Source of the DNA: CAZIOH01 sp964540815 | Lineage (GTDB): Bacteria > Myxococcota_A > Polyangia > Fen-1088 | Reading direction: 5' to 3' | Assembly: GCA_964540815.1 (NCBI GenBank) | Contig: CAZIOH010000051.1 | Coordinates: 1 to 45,188 of the forward strand | DNA: 45,188 nt | Part shown: positions 17,461 to 25,620 of the stretch, in pieces | Numbering within the stretch: position 1 is the first letter of the stretch | How the letters are laid out: every line of letters starts with the position of its first letter | The notes under the pieces: model-generated | Databases searched by the model: none | What the model was told of the DNA's origin: nothing | What the model saw: only the letters and a program-made list of their open reading frames with translations | Position numbers and translations under genes: made by a program

Positions 17461-17907
17461 TCATGGCTCGACGAAGACCACGGGACGCTCCCAGATGAGC
17501 AGGACGATGCATCCGTCGTCGCTGAAGACCTCGTGGCTGGTGCCGGGTGGATTGATGACCAGGGTGCCGGTGCGGTAGGTGCCGCGCCGATCCCGTTGCG
17601 ATCCCGAGAGGACGTAGACGTGCTCATATCCCTCGTGTCGATGATAAGGCACCCGCGCTCCCGGCGCGTACCGCAACACCGATGCGACCGGTCCCCCCGC
17701 CGCTCCATCGCCGTACAGGCGGTGCTCCTCGACGTCGACGCGCAGGCGGGTCCAGGCGAAGTCCGACCTCTGGGCCTGCGCCAGCAGCTCGGGCAGGGCC
17801 AGGCTGGTGCGGAGGGCGGTGGCGCTGACGCTGGGAGATTCGGAGGATGGACTTGAAGAGGGTTCGGAGGTTGGGGTGGGGGTGGGCTCGGGCGCTCGGT
17901 TGGGCAT
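17461..17907 (-). CDS. Small cupin-domain protein in the urease/transporter operon
   Basis: A 148-residue cytoplasmic protein: a Pro/Ser/Thr-rich lead (1-27), a helical segment, then a cupin beta-barrel. Cupin motif 1 (GARVPYHRHEGYEHVYVLSG) and motif 2 (GTLVINPPGTSHEVF) keep all usual metal ligands (His, His, Glu, His). The layout resembles ChrR-type or acireductone-like regulatory cupins, but the metal and substrate cannot be read. It sits 12 bases after the ABC ATPase stop and its own stop abuts or overlaps ureD, so it belongs to the operon. A role in substrate sensing or in processing a ureide is conceivable; neither is established. Confidence 0.85.
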   Translation of the reverse strand: MPNRAPEPTPTPTSEPSSSPSSESPSVSATALRTSLALPELLAQAQRSDFAWTRLRVDVEEHRLYGDGAAGGPVASVLRYAPGARVPYHRHEGYEHVYVLSGSQRDRRGTYRTGTLVINPPGTSHEVFSDDGCIVLLIWERPVVFVEP

Positions 17908-17919
17908 CGGGCGCGTAGC

Positions 17920-19497
17920 TTACGCGTGCCCGGCCATGTGGCGACCGATGATCCGAATATCGGCATCGCCGGTCGGGGTCTCGTGGACGATGGCGCCATC
18001 GCTGATCACCAGGATCCGGTCGGCCAGCGCGAAGATCTCGTCCAGATCGGCGCTGATCAGCAAGACCGCGGTTCCTCGGTTCCGCGCTTCGAGGATCCGC
18101 GTGCGGATCTCCGCCACCGCCGCGAAGTCGAGCCCGAAGCAGGGGTTCGAGGTGATGAGCAGGGCCACGTCGTCGTGCAGCTCGCGGGCCAGGACCGCGC
18201 GCTGCACGTTGCCGCCCGAGAGCGACCCGATGGGCGCGTCGGGCCCAGGGGTGCGAATCCCGTAGGCCGCGATCATCTGCTCGCCGTGCTTGCGCAGGGC
18301 CCGCCGGTTGATGAGGGTGGAGGCGCGCGCGAAGGGGTGCTGATCGAACCGCCGGAAGCCGATGTTCTCGGCCACCGACATGTTGGCCACACACGCGTTG
18401 CGCAGCGGCTCGTCCGGCAGACACCGCACCTTGCGGTCCCGCATCTCGGCGCGCCTGGCGCGGAACAGCCCGCCCCCGACGTGCACCTCGCCCGTCCGAT
18501 GTGGACGCTGCCCGGCCAGCACCTCGACCAGCTCCTCTTGCCCGTTCCCGGACACGCCCGCGATGCCCACGATCTCTCCGGCGTGCACCCCGAACGAGAG
18601 GTTGCGGATCGCGGGGGCGCCGAGATCATCGTCGGCGTGCAAGGCCCGCACGTCGAGGATGCGCCCCCCCGGGGTGCAGGCCGGCCGCGCGAGATCGCCG
18701 CGGGCCGGCATGTCGCCCACCATCAGCCGTGCCATCTCGTCGGTCGACATCTCGGAGACCCGTCCCTGCCCGACCAGGCGCCCCCGCCGCAGGATGGTGA
18801 CCTCGTCGGCGAACTTGGTGATCTCCCGGAACTTGTGGCTGATCATCAGGATCGTGAGCTGCCCGGTCCGGGTGGTGTCGCGCAGGAGCCCCAGCACCTC
18901 GTCGGCCTCGTCAGGCGTCAGCACCGAGGTGGGCTCGTCCAGGATCACGATCGCGCTCTTGAGGTACAGCTGCTTCAAGATCTCGAGCTTCTGCTTCTCG
19001 CCCGCCCCCAACGTGCGCACCGGCTGGTCCGGATCCAGCCGGAACGGCATGGTGGACATGAACCGCCGGATGTCGTCACGCTCGCCGCGCCAGTCGAACA
19101 AGAACGGATGTTGACGGCGCGCCAGGACCAGGTTCTCCGCCACCGTCATGTTGTCGACCAGCGTGAAGTGCTGGTACACCATCCCGATCCCGAGCGCCGC
19201 GGCGTCGCGCGGGTTCTTGACCCGGGCCTCCTCGCCCCGCACCAGGACCCGTCCACCGTCGGCGTGGTAGTAGCCCATGATGCACTTGACGAGGGTGCTC
19301 TTCCCGGCGCCGTTCTCGCCGAGCAGCGCGTGCACCGTGCCGGCGGTCAGCTTGAGGGACACGTTGTCGAGCACCGTGTTCCCCGAGAAGATCTTGGTGA
19401 CCCCCACGGCCTCGAGGACTGGCTCCGCGCCGAGCGGCGCCCCGACCGGCATGGACAGGGCCGCCGAGATGTCGTTGACGATGCCCTCGATGCTCAC
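17920..19497 (-). CDS. ABC importer ATPase with two nucleotide-binding domains (BMP/nucleoside-type)
   Basis: A 525-residue ATPase of the RbsA/YufO type that should energise the adjacent permeases. Domain 1 (about 27-265) has a canonical Walker A GENGAGKST (60-68) and Walker B ILDEPTS, but a degenerate signature, LGAGEKQ (163-169). Domain 2 has a degenerate Walker A (GVSGNGQ), a canonical signature LSGGNVQR, and TSNPCFGLD where a Walker B Glu is expected. The transporter should thus have one competent composite ATP site, built from domain 1 Walker A and domain 2 signature. GTG 19497 overlaps the biuret hydrolase stop as GTGA; a later ATG at about residue 16 is a less likely start. Confidence 0.93.
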   Translation of the reverse strand: MSIEGIVNDISAALSMPVGAPLGAEPVLEAVGVTKIFSGNTVLDNVSLKLTAGTVHALLGENGAGKSTLVKCIMGYYHADGGRVLVRGEEARVKNPRDAAALGIGMVYQHFTLVDNMTVAENLVLARRQHPFLFDWRGERDDIRRFMSTMPFRLDPDQPVRTLGAGEKQKLEILKQLYLKSAIVILDEPTSVLTPDEADEVLGLLRDTTRTGQLTILMISHKFREITKFADEVTILRRGRLVGQGRVSEMSTDEMARLMVGDMPARGDLARPACTPGGRILDVRALHADDDLGAPAIRNLSFGVHAGEIVGIAGVSGNGQEELVEVLAGQRPHRTGEVHVGGGLFRARRAEMRDRKVRCLPDEPLRNACVANMSVAENIGFRRFDQHPFARASTLINRRALRKHGEQMIAAYGIRTPGPDAPIGSLSGGNVQRAVLARELHDDVALLITSNPCFGLDFAAVAEIRTRILEARNRGTAVLLISADLDEIFALADRILVISDGAIVHETPTGDADIRIIGRHMAGHA

Positions 19498-20213
19498 GAC
19501 CCCAGGACCTCGATCAGGCTGGCCGAGCGCGCGGTGGCGCCGAAGACCCCGTTCTGCATGGTCACCATCTTGACCGCGGCGGTGTGGTTCCCGAGGTCGG
19601 TGGCCGCGCAGCAATCCTCGACCAGCAGACACTCGTAGCCGCGATCGTTGGCCTCGCGCATGGTGGTGTGCACGCACACGTCGGTGGTGATGCCGGTCAA
19701 GATCAGGTTGGCGATGCCGCGCTGGCGCAGGATCAGATCGAGGTCGGTCGCGCAGAACGAGCCCTTGCCGGGCTTGTCGATGATGGTCTCCCCGGGGCGG
19801 GGCGCGAGCTCCGGGATGATCTCCCAGCCGGGCTCGCCGCGCACCAGGATCCGCCCGCGGGGACCCTTGTCACCGATGCCCACCCCGAGGTTCCCCGGCG
19901 TCTGGCGCGAGCGCCAGCGCTTGTTGGCCGGCAGATCCGCCAGATCCGGCCGGTGTCCCTCGCGGGTGTGCAGGATGTGGTACCCGCTGCGGCGCATGTG
20001 GTCGAGCAAGTTCCGGATCGGGCCGATGCAGGCCCGGGTGAGCGAGATGTCGTATCCCAGCAGATCGATGTAGCCACCCTCGCCGCAGAAGTCGGTCTGC
20101 ATGTCGATCACGATGAGCGCGGTGTTCTGCGGGCGGAGATCGCCGTTCCAGGGCCAGGCGTATGGGTTGGCGGCGACGGTTCGACCGGCGGCGGGTGATG
20201 CGGTGGACGACAT
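19494..20213 (-). CDS. biuH: Biuret amidohydrolase (isochorismatase-like cysteine hydrolase)
   Basis: A 239-residue hydrolase converting biuret to allophanate and ammonia. It strongly resembles the Rhizobium BiuH sequence as I recall it, with the shared blocks NPYAWPWNGDLRPQNTALIV, THE TREGHRPDLADLPANKRWR run, RGEPGW, IIDKPGKGSFCATDL, LTGITTDVCVHTTMREANDR and GYECLLVEDCC. The catalytic triad is complete: D37 (VIDMQTD), K147 (IIDKPG) and C180 (TTDVCV). Specificity for biuret over ureidoacrylate or other ureides is inferred from this likeness and from the adjacent allophanate hydrolase. AGGAG lies 10 bases before the ATG. It is wedged between permease and ATPase genes, so it is tied to import. 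Confidence 0.92.
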   Translation of the reverse strand: MSSTASPAAGRTVAANPYAWPWNGDLRPQNTALIVIDMQTDFCGEGGYIDLLGYDISLTRACIGPIRNLLDHMRRSGYHILHTREGHRPDLADLPANKRWRSRQTPGNLGVGIGDKGPRGRILVRGEPGWEIIPELAPRPGETIIDKPGKGSFCATDLDLILRQRGIANLILTGITTDVCVHTTMREANDRGYECLLVEDCCAATDLGNHTAAVKMVTMQNGVFGATARSASLIEVLGS

Positions 20214-20231
20214 GCGGGTTCTCTCCTTGGT

Positions 20232-21146
20232 TTACCGACCGACGCGCAGCTCGGCCGGCTGGCCCATGAGGGCCCGGGCGTTCGAGCTGGTCGAAACGAT
20301 GATGATCAAGGTCAGGACATAGGGGGCGGCGTTGAACAGATAGTAGCCCGAGGTCACCCCCACCGATTGCAACGCCGGCCCGAGGGCGCTGGCCGCTCCG
20401 AACAGCAGCGACGCGAACAGGCAGCGGAAGGGGCTCCAGCGCGCGAAGATCACCAGGGCGACTGCCATCAACCCCTGCCCGCTCGACAGGCCCTCGCTCC
20501 AGCCCCCCGGATAGTAGAGCGACAGGAACGAGCCCCCGACGCCCGCGAAGAACCCGCCCGCCACCGTGGCCAGGAGCCGCACCCGGTTCACGTCGTAGCC
20601 CATGGCGCGGGCCGCGTCGGCGCTCTCGCCGACCGTGCGCAGGACCAGGCCCCAGCGCGTGCGGCGGAACATGAGGGAGATGACAGCGGTCATCACCAGG
20701 CCGAGGACGAAGAGGGCGTTGACCTGCAGGGCCGAGCGCAGGGCCTCCGATTCACTCCACCAGCCGAGCGACAACGCCGGCAGGTGTGGGGTGGTCACGT
20801 CGATCAGGGGCTTGCCGATGAAGAAGGCCAGCCCGATCCCGAACAGCATGAGGGCAATCCCCACCGCCACGTCGTTGACCCGCGGGCGCGCGCACAGGAC
20901 CGCATGCAGCGCGCCCAGCACCGCACCCACCATCCCCGCGGCGATGATGCCGAGCCAGGGCGAGTGCGTGAGGTACGCGATGCCATAGCCGCTCATGGCG
21001 CCCATCACCAGCGTGCCCTCGAGGCCGAGGTTCACGCGCCCGCTCTTCTCGGTGATGCACTCGCCGAGGCTCACGAAGAGGAACGGCGTGCTCACGCGGA
21101 TCGAGCCGCCCAGCACCGCCAGCCCGACCCCGGACGCCGCGCTCAC
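20232..21146 (-). CDS. ABC importer permease 2 (BMP/nucleoside-type)
   Basis: A 304-residue inner-membrane permease with about eight to nine hydrophobic segments. Blocks typical of the YufQ/branched-chain-like family are STPFLFVSLGECITEKSGRVNLGLEG at the start, PRVNDVAVGIALMLFG, GESADAARAMGYDVNRVR (the coupling loop to the ATPase), LATVAGGFFAGVGG and SGQGLMAVALVIFARW. The GTG start at 21146 overlaps the previous permease's stop as GTGA. It forms the channel with permease 1 and precedes biuH by 18 bases. Confidence 0.93.
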   Translation of the reverse strand: MSAASGVGLAVLGGSIRVSTPFLFVSLGECITEKSGRVNLGLEGTLVMGAMSGYGIAYLTHSPWLGIIAAGMVGAVLGALHAVLCARPRVNDVAVGIALMLFGIGLAFFIGKPLIDVTTPHLPALSLGWWSESEALRSALQVNALFVLGLVMTAVISLMFRRTRWGLVLRTVGESADAARAMGYDVNRVRLLATVAGGFFAGVGGSFLSLYYPGGWSEGLSSGQGLMAVALVIFARWSPFRCLFASLLFGAASALGPALQSVGVTSGYYLFNAAPYVLTLIIIVSTSSNARALMGQPAELRVGR

Positions 21147-22399
21147 GCCGCCACCGCCGTGGAGCTGGGCGAGGGGGACGACGGCGATGGCGAGGGCGGC
21201 GGGGATGACGGCGTGGTCTTGGACGGCGTCACCGAGGTCGGGCTGTCCTTGGGGCGTTTCTTCCGCGCCCCGAAGACGCTGCCGCGCAGGGTCTCGGACA
21301 CCAGGATCGAGATGAACAGGATGCCCTGCAGGACGTTGACGGTCGCATCGGGGAGGTTGAACCCGCGCTGCAAGAGGCCACCCGAGGCGGCGATGCCACC
21401 GATGATGATCGAGACCGGGATCACCGCCAGCGGGTTCTGGCGCGCGATGAACGCCACCAGCACGCCCGTGTAGCCGTATCCCGCCACCAGCGAGGCGTTG
21501 GCGGTCCCCTGGATGGCGGCGACCTCGATGGCGCCCGCCAGGCCCGCGCACGCCCCCGCGAGGAAGGTGGCGATCACGATCAGGCGCGCGACCGGCAGAC
21601 CATTCAGCAGCGCCGCGCGCACGTTCCCGCCCACCACCCGCGCGGAGAACCCGAAGAGCGTGCGGTTCATCAGGAACCAGGCGCACAGGCAGGCGCCGAG
21701 CCCCCAGGCCAGCCCCCAGTGCACGTCGAAGCCCGGGATGCTGCCGATCATGTTGTCGTCCCCGATGGGCAGGGTCGACGGCTTGTTCAGGCTGGCCGGA
21801 TCGCGCAGGGGCCCCTCGACAAAGTGGTTGAGGAGCGCGATGGCCACGTAGTTCATGAGGAGGGTGGCGATGGTCTCGTTGACCCCTCGGTAGGCCCGGA
21901 GCGCGCCCGCGAGCGCGATCCAGATGCCCCCGACGGCCACCCCGGCGCACAGCATCGCCGTGGCCATCCCCCACGGGCCATGCGACCGGGCCAGGTTGGC
22001 GGCCACCGCGGCCGCCAGCCCACCGAGCACGAAGGCACCCTCGCCGCCGAGGACCACCAGCCCGAGCCGCCCCGGGATGGCGGTGGCGAGGGCGGTGAGC
22101 ATGAGGGGCGCCGCCCGCTGCAGCGTGTTCTGGCAAGAGAACCAGGTCCCGAACGAGCCGCGCAGCATCTGGGCGTAGATGGCGAGCGGGTTGCGCCCGA
22201 TGAGGGCCATGAACACCCCGAACAGCAGGAGCGTGGCCGCGAAGGCGGCCAGGGGGGCGCGGACCGCGTGGAAGGCCCGGGCGGCCCTCTCCGCGAAGGG
22301 CATGCTGGGCGGCCTCGCCCGCCCCGGCCCCGGGGGCGAGGTCGATGAAGCCGCCGATGTCGCCGAAGCCCCCATGTCGATGACCGCCCGGCTGCTCAA
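21143..22399 (-). CDS. ABC importer permease 1 (BMP/nucleoside-type)
   Basis: A 418-residue permease with about nine to ten membrane segments from residue 45 onward. Family blocks: GRNPLAIYAQMLRGSFG, LPLMLTALATAIPGRLGLVVLGGEG-type core (here PLMLTALATAIPGRLG), RGVNETIATLLMNYVAI and the coupling loop RVVGGNVRAALLNGLPV. The C-terminal 40 residues (KKRPKDSPTSVTP then Ser/Pro repeats) are a low-complexity cytoplasmic tail not usual in the family. The TTG at 22399 overlaps the binding-protein stop as TTGA; an ATG eight codons later (22375) is the alternative start. Confidence 0.92.
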   Translation of the reverse strand: MSSRAVIDMGASATSAASSTSPPGPGRARPPSMPFAERAARAFHAVRAPLAAFAATLLLFGVFMALIGRNPLAIYAQMLRGSFGTWFSCQNTLQRAAPLMLTALATAIPGRLGLVVLGGEGAFVLGGLAAAVAANLARSHGPWGMATAMLCAGVAVGGIWIALAGALRAYRGVNETIATLLMNYVAIALLNHFVEGPLRDPASLNKPSTLPIGDDNMIGSIPGFDVHWGLAWGLGACLCAWFLMNRTLFGFSARVVGGNVRAALLNGLPVARLIVIATFLAGACAGLAGAIEVAAIQGTANASLVAGYGYTGVLVAFIARQNPLAVIPVSIIIGGIAASGGLLQRGFNLPDATVNVLQGILFISILVSETLRGSVFGARKKRPKDSPTSVTPSKTTPSSPPPSPSPSSPSPSSTAVAA

Positions 22400-23613
22400 T
22401 GGGTCTTACCGACCACGCCCTCGACCAGGTAATCCATGCTCTCGAGGGCGAGATCCGTCTGCTTGTGCTCGGTCCCCTCGGGGATCACGACCTTGCCGGT
22501 GTTGTCCTTGAGCTGACCCTTGTAGACCACCATCGTCCCCGCCATGAACTTGGCCTTGGCCGCATCGGCCTTCTTCTTGGCCTCGGCCGAGACCGCCTTG
22601 CCGTAGGGCGACATCTTGACGAAGCCCTCCTTGAGGCCGCCGCGCAGGAGGTGCGGGTATGGCTTCTTTTCCTGGATCCACTTGACGTAGTCGGTGTACA
22701 CCTTGCCCCAGTTCCACTCGGCGCCGGTGAGGTAGCCCTTCGGCGCCAGGGTCGACTGGTTGGCATGGTATCCCGTGACGAAGACGCCGCGGCGCTCGGC
22801 CAGCTCGACGATGGTCTTCGGCGAATCGACGTGTGACGTGAGGACGTCGACACCCTGATCGATCAGGCTGTTGGCGGCCTCGGCTTCCTTGACCGGCATG
22901 GACCAGTCGCCGGTGAAGATCACGTTGGTGGTGGCCTTGGGATTCACCGAGCGGGCGCCGAGCGTGAACGAGTTGATGTTGCGCAGGACCTGGGGGATGG
23001 GCTTGGCGGCGATGAACCCGAGCTTGCTGCTCTTGGTGGTGAGGCCGGCCACGATCCCGGCGACGTACTCGGCCTCGTCGATGTAGCCGAAGTAGCTGCC
23101 AACATTGGACGGGTGCTTGCCCTCGGTGTAAAGGCCCCCGCAGTGCAAGAACGTCACGTCCTTGTACTTGTTGGCCATCTTGAGGATGTGCGGATCGAAG
23201 TACCCGAAGGAGGTCGGAAAGAGGAGCTTCGCGCCATCGAGGTTGATCATGCTCTCCATGGTCTTCTGGACCGCCACGGTCTCCGGGACCATCTCCTCCT
23301 CCCGGATCTTGACGCCCGGGAGCTTGGCGATGACCGCGGCGCCCTGGGCGTGAGACTGGTTGTAGCCGTAGTCGGTCTTGGGGCCCACGTAGATGAAGCC
23401 GACGGTCAGGGGGTCGGCGGCCGACGCCGTCCGGAGCGCCCCGAAGGTGCCCAGGGACGCGCCGAGCGCCAGGGCGAGGCCGAGCAGGCCACGAAGAGAG
23501 GTGAGAGAGGTGGAAGCACAGGCAGAACGAACACAGGCAGAACGAACACAGGCAGGACGAACAATCGAACAGCAGGCGGAGCGTTGAAGAGAGCGGGCGG
23601 AGGATTTGGTCAT
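22396..23613 (-). CDS. BMP-family periplasmic solute-binding protein
   Basis: A 405-residue binding protein of the basic-membrane-protein (nucleoside-type) family, heading the transporter operon. The signal region is long: a basic, Cys/Ser/Ala-rich n-region of about 38 residues containing a five-residue tandem repeat, then a hydrophobic core LLGLALALGASLGTFGAL and a cleavage site near TASAADP (about residue 65). The mature part starts LTVGFIYVGPKTDYGYNQSH and contains HCGGLY, GYIDEAEYVAGIVAGL, GFIAAKPIPQVLRNINSFTLGA and YHANQSTLAPKGYLTGAEWNWG. Most family members bind nucleosides; the co-encoded BiuH suggests biuret or a related ureide here. The ligand is inference. Confidence 0.93.
   Translation of the reverse strand: MTKSSARSLQRSACCSIVRPACVRSACVRSACASTSLTSLRGLLGLALALGASLGTFGALRTASAADPLTVGFIYVGPKTDYGYNQSHAQGAAVIAKLPGVKIREEEMVPETVAVQKTMESMINLDGAKLLFPTSFGYFDPHILKMANKYKDVTFLHCGGLYTEGKHPSNVGSYFGYIDEAEYVAGIVAGLTTKSSKLGFIAAKPIPQVLRNINSFTLGARSVNPKATTNVIFTGDWSMPVKEAEAANSLIDQGVDVLTSHVDSPKTIVELAERRGVFVTGYHANQSTLAPKGYLTGAEWNWGKVYTDYVKWIQEKKPYPHLLRGGLKEGFVKMSPYGKAVSAEAKKKADAAKAKFMAGTMVVYKGQLKDNTGKVVIPEGTEHKQTDLALESMDYLVEGVVGKTH
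23518..23562. repeat. Three tandem copies of a 15-base repeat in a signal-peptide coding region
   Basis: Units at 23518-23532, 23533-23547 and 23548-23562 read ACAGGCAGAACGAAC; the third has one mismatch. They encode five-residue repeats (VRSAC/VRPAC-like) in the n-region of the binding protein. The copy number keeps the frame in any multiple, so it can vary without breaking the gene. It lengthens the signal peptide well beyond the usual size. Confidence 0.85.
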
Positions 23614-23745
23614 GGTTGGCTTATAGGAGCCACCACGTTTCGCGCATCTTTCGGAGAATCCGGAAGTTGGTAACTTCGGACCGCATTCACGGAATGCCAA
23701 TTGTGCACGCCGCGACGGTCGTGCATTGTGCCCGCGAGGTGGGTC
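23614..23745. promoter_or_regulatory. Divergent control region between transporter/urease operon and atzF
   Basis: This 132-base gap must hold the promoters for both the minus-strand operon and atzF. A perfect dyad GAAGTT-GGT-AACTTC lies at 23663-23677, about 50 bases upstream of the binding-protein start. A second inverted repeat, TGCACG-N10-CGTGCA (23704-23709 and 23720-23725), lies just upstream of the atzF start; TTGTGC recurs at 23701 and 23726. The TGCAC half-sites recall NtrC sites, but the spacing is wrong for that consensus. The dyad is a plausible binding site for a LacI/GntR-size repressor. Confidence 0.5.
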
Positions 23746-25620
23746 TTGACTGACGTTTTGCATCCCCTGGACATCGAGAGCTTGTCTCGACGCTACGCGA
23801 CCGGCGCCGAGCATCCCTTGCCGCTGCTGGAGGCGCTCCGGGGGGGGATCCAGGCGCGTGGCGCCGACGGGATCTGGATCGCCGTGGTGTCTCCCGACGC
23901 CCTGCGGGCCGCCGTCCAGAGGCTCGAGGCGCGCCGCGCCGCCGGCGAGCCGCTGCCTCTTTACGGCCTTCCCTTCGGGGTCAAGGACAACATCGACGTC
24001 GCCGGCTTCCCGACCACCGCGGCTTGCCCCGCGTTTGCCTACGCGCCCGCGGTGTCTGCGGTGGTGGTGCAGCGCCTGGTCGCCGCCGGAGCCGTGGTGA
24101 TGGGCAAGACCAACATGGACCAGTTCGCGACCGGGCTCGTCGGGGTGCGTTCCCCCTTCGGCGTCCCGCGGAACCCCTTCTCACCCGAGCACATCAGCGG
24201 TGGCTCGAGCTCGGGCTCGGCCGTGGCGGTGGCGCTCGGGCAGGTCAGCTTCGCCCTCGGGACCGACACGGCCGGCTCGGGGCGCGTCCCGGCCGCCTAC
24301 AACAACGTCGTCGGGCTCAAGCCCAGCAAGGGTGTGCTCAGCACCACCGGGCTCGTCCCCGCGTGTCGGTCTCTCGATTGTGTCTCGGTGTTCGCGGGGA
24401 CCTGCGAGGATGCGGCGCGGGTCGCTGGACACATGCAGGGCTTCGACGCCACGGATCCCTACGCCCGGCCCGACGGGCCGTCCGTCGGCTTCGCGGCGGC
24501 GGGACTCCGCCCTCGGCCAGATCCCTTCCGCTTCGGCGTGCTCGCGCCGGACGCGCGTGACTTCCTGGGGGACTCCGAGGCGGCGCGCGCCTACGACCAG
24601 GCCCTCGCTCGTCTCGTCGCGCTCGGCGGCACCCCGGTCGAGATCGACTTCACCCCCTTCCGCGAGGTGGGCGCCATGCTCTACGAGGGTCCCTTCGTGG
24701 CCGAGCGCCTCGAGGCGGCCGGCGCGCTCTTGGCCCGGCAGCCGGAGGCGCTGCTCCCGGTCCTGCGCGCGATCCTCGAGGGTGCCGGCCGTCATACGGC
24801 GCGGGCCGCGTTCGCAGCGGAGGCGGCGCTGCGCCTGGCCCGACGCCGGGTCGATCGGGTCTGGACCGAGGTGGACTGCCTGGCGCTGCCAACGGCGCCG
24901 ACCCACCCGAAGATCGCCGACGTCGAGCGAGAGCCCCTCCGGCTCAACTCCGCCCTCGGGCTCTACACGACCTTCGTGAACCTGCTCGACCTGGCGGCGC
25001 TGGCGGTCCCCGTCGGGTTTCGTGCGGATGGGATCCCGACCGGGTTGACGTTGATGGGCCCGTGGGGCGCGGACGGCGACCTGGCGGCCATCGGCTCCGC
25101 GCTGCACCGTGCGACCTCGTCGCGGATCGGCGCGACCGACTGGCCCATTCCTCGCGCGAGCGCGGCAGCGGGGGCGCATGGACCGGCCCGGATTGCGCCC
25201 CAGCCCGCGGGCGCGTCGCGGCTTCCGCTCGCCGTGGTTGGCGCACACCTCTCGGGCGAGCCGCTCAATCCCGAGTTGACCGGGGCCGGGGGCGTCTTGC
25301 AAGTCGCAACCCGCACGGCGCCCCGCTATCGCCTGTTCACCCTGCCCGGCACGGTTCCACCCAAGCCCGGGCTGATCCGGGCGGCGGACGGCTCCGGCGA
25401 CGGAGTCGCCATCGAGGTCGAGGTGTGGTCGCTGCCGGCGGCGGCGTTCGGCGAGTTCGTGGCGCGGATCCCGCCGCCGCTCGGGGTGGGCAAGATCGAG
25501 CTCGAGGATGGCAGTCGGGTCACCGGTTTCCTGGCCGAGGGGTTCGCGGTGGGGGCGCCGGGCGCCAGGGACATCAGCGCCTTCGGCGGCTGGCGAGCAT
25601 TCCGAAAATCGCAATCCTGA
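23746..25620 (+). CDS. atzF: Allophanate hydrolase
   Basis: A 624-residue, two-domain enzyme that splits allophanate to two ammonia and two CO2. The N-terminal amidase-signature domain has the full Ser-Ser-Lys triad: K80 (FGVKDN), S154 (SGGSSSGSA) and S178 (GTDTAGSG), with the same spacing as AtzF. The C-terminal domain (about 470-624; LPLAVVGAHLSGEPLN, KPGLIR, VEVWSLP, LGVGKIELEDGS) matches the second allophanate-hydrolase domain that finishes N-carboxycarbamate breakdown. The TTG at 23746 follows GAGG by 6 bases and gives MTDVLHPLDIESL; a GTG at 23728 and TTG at 23701 are upstream options. It is divergent from the operon that makes its substrate. Confidence 0.96.
   Translation: MTDVLHPLDIESLSRRYATGAEHPLPLLEALRGGIQARGADGIWIAVVSPDALRAAVQRLEARRAAGEPLPLYGLPFGVKDNIDVAGFPTTAACPAFAYAPAVSAVVVQRLVAAGAVVMGKTNMDQFATGLVGVRSPFGVPRNPFSPEHISGGSSSGSAVAVALGQVSFALGTDTAGSGRVPAAYNNVVGLKPSKGVLSTTGLVPACRSLDCVSVFAGTCEDAARVAGHMQGFDATDPYARPDGPSVGFAAAGLRPRPDPFRFGVLAPDARDFLGDSEAARAYDQALARLVALGGTPVEIDFTPFREVGAMLYEGPFVAERLEAAGALLARQPEALLPVLRAILEGAGRHTARAAFAAEAALRLARRRVDRVWTEVDCLALPTAPTHPKIADVEREPLRLNSALGLYTTFVNLLDLAALAVPVGFRADGIPTGLTLMGPWGADGDLAAIGSALHRATSSRIGATDWPIPRASAAAGAHGPARIAPQPAGASRLPLAVVGAHLSGEPLNPELTGAGGVLQVATRTAPRYRLFTLPGTVPPKPGLIRAADGSGDGVAIEVEVWSLPAAAFGEFVARIPPPLGVGKIELEDGSRVTGFLAEGFAVGAPGARDISAFGGWRAFRKSQS

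Noticed and set aside
23704..23725. NtrC binding site
   Set aside because: Half-sites TGCAC/GTGCA are present but separated by too many bases for the NtrC consensus.
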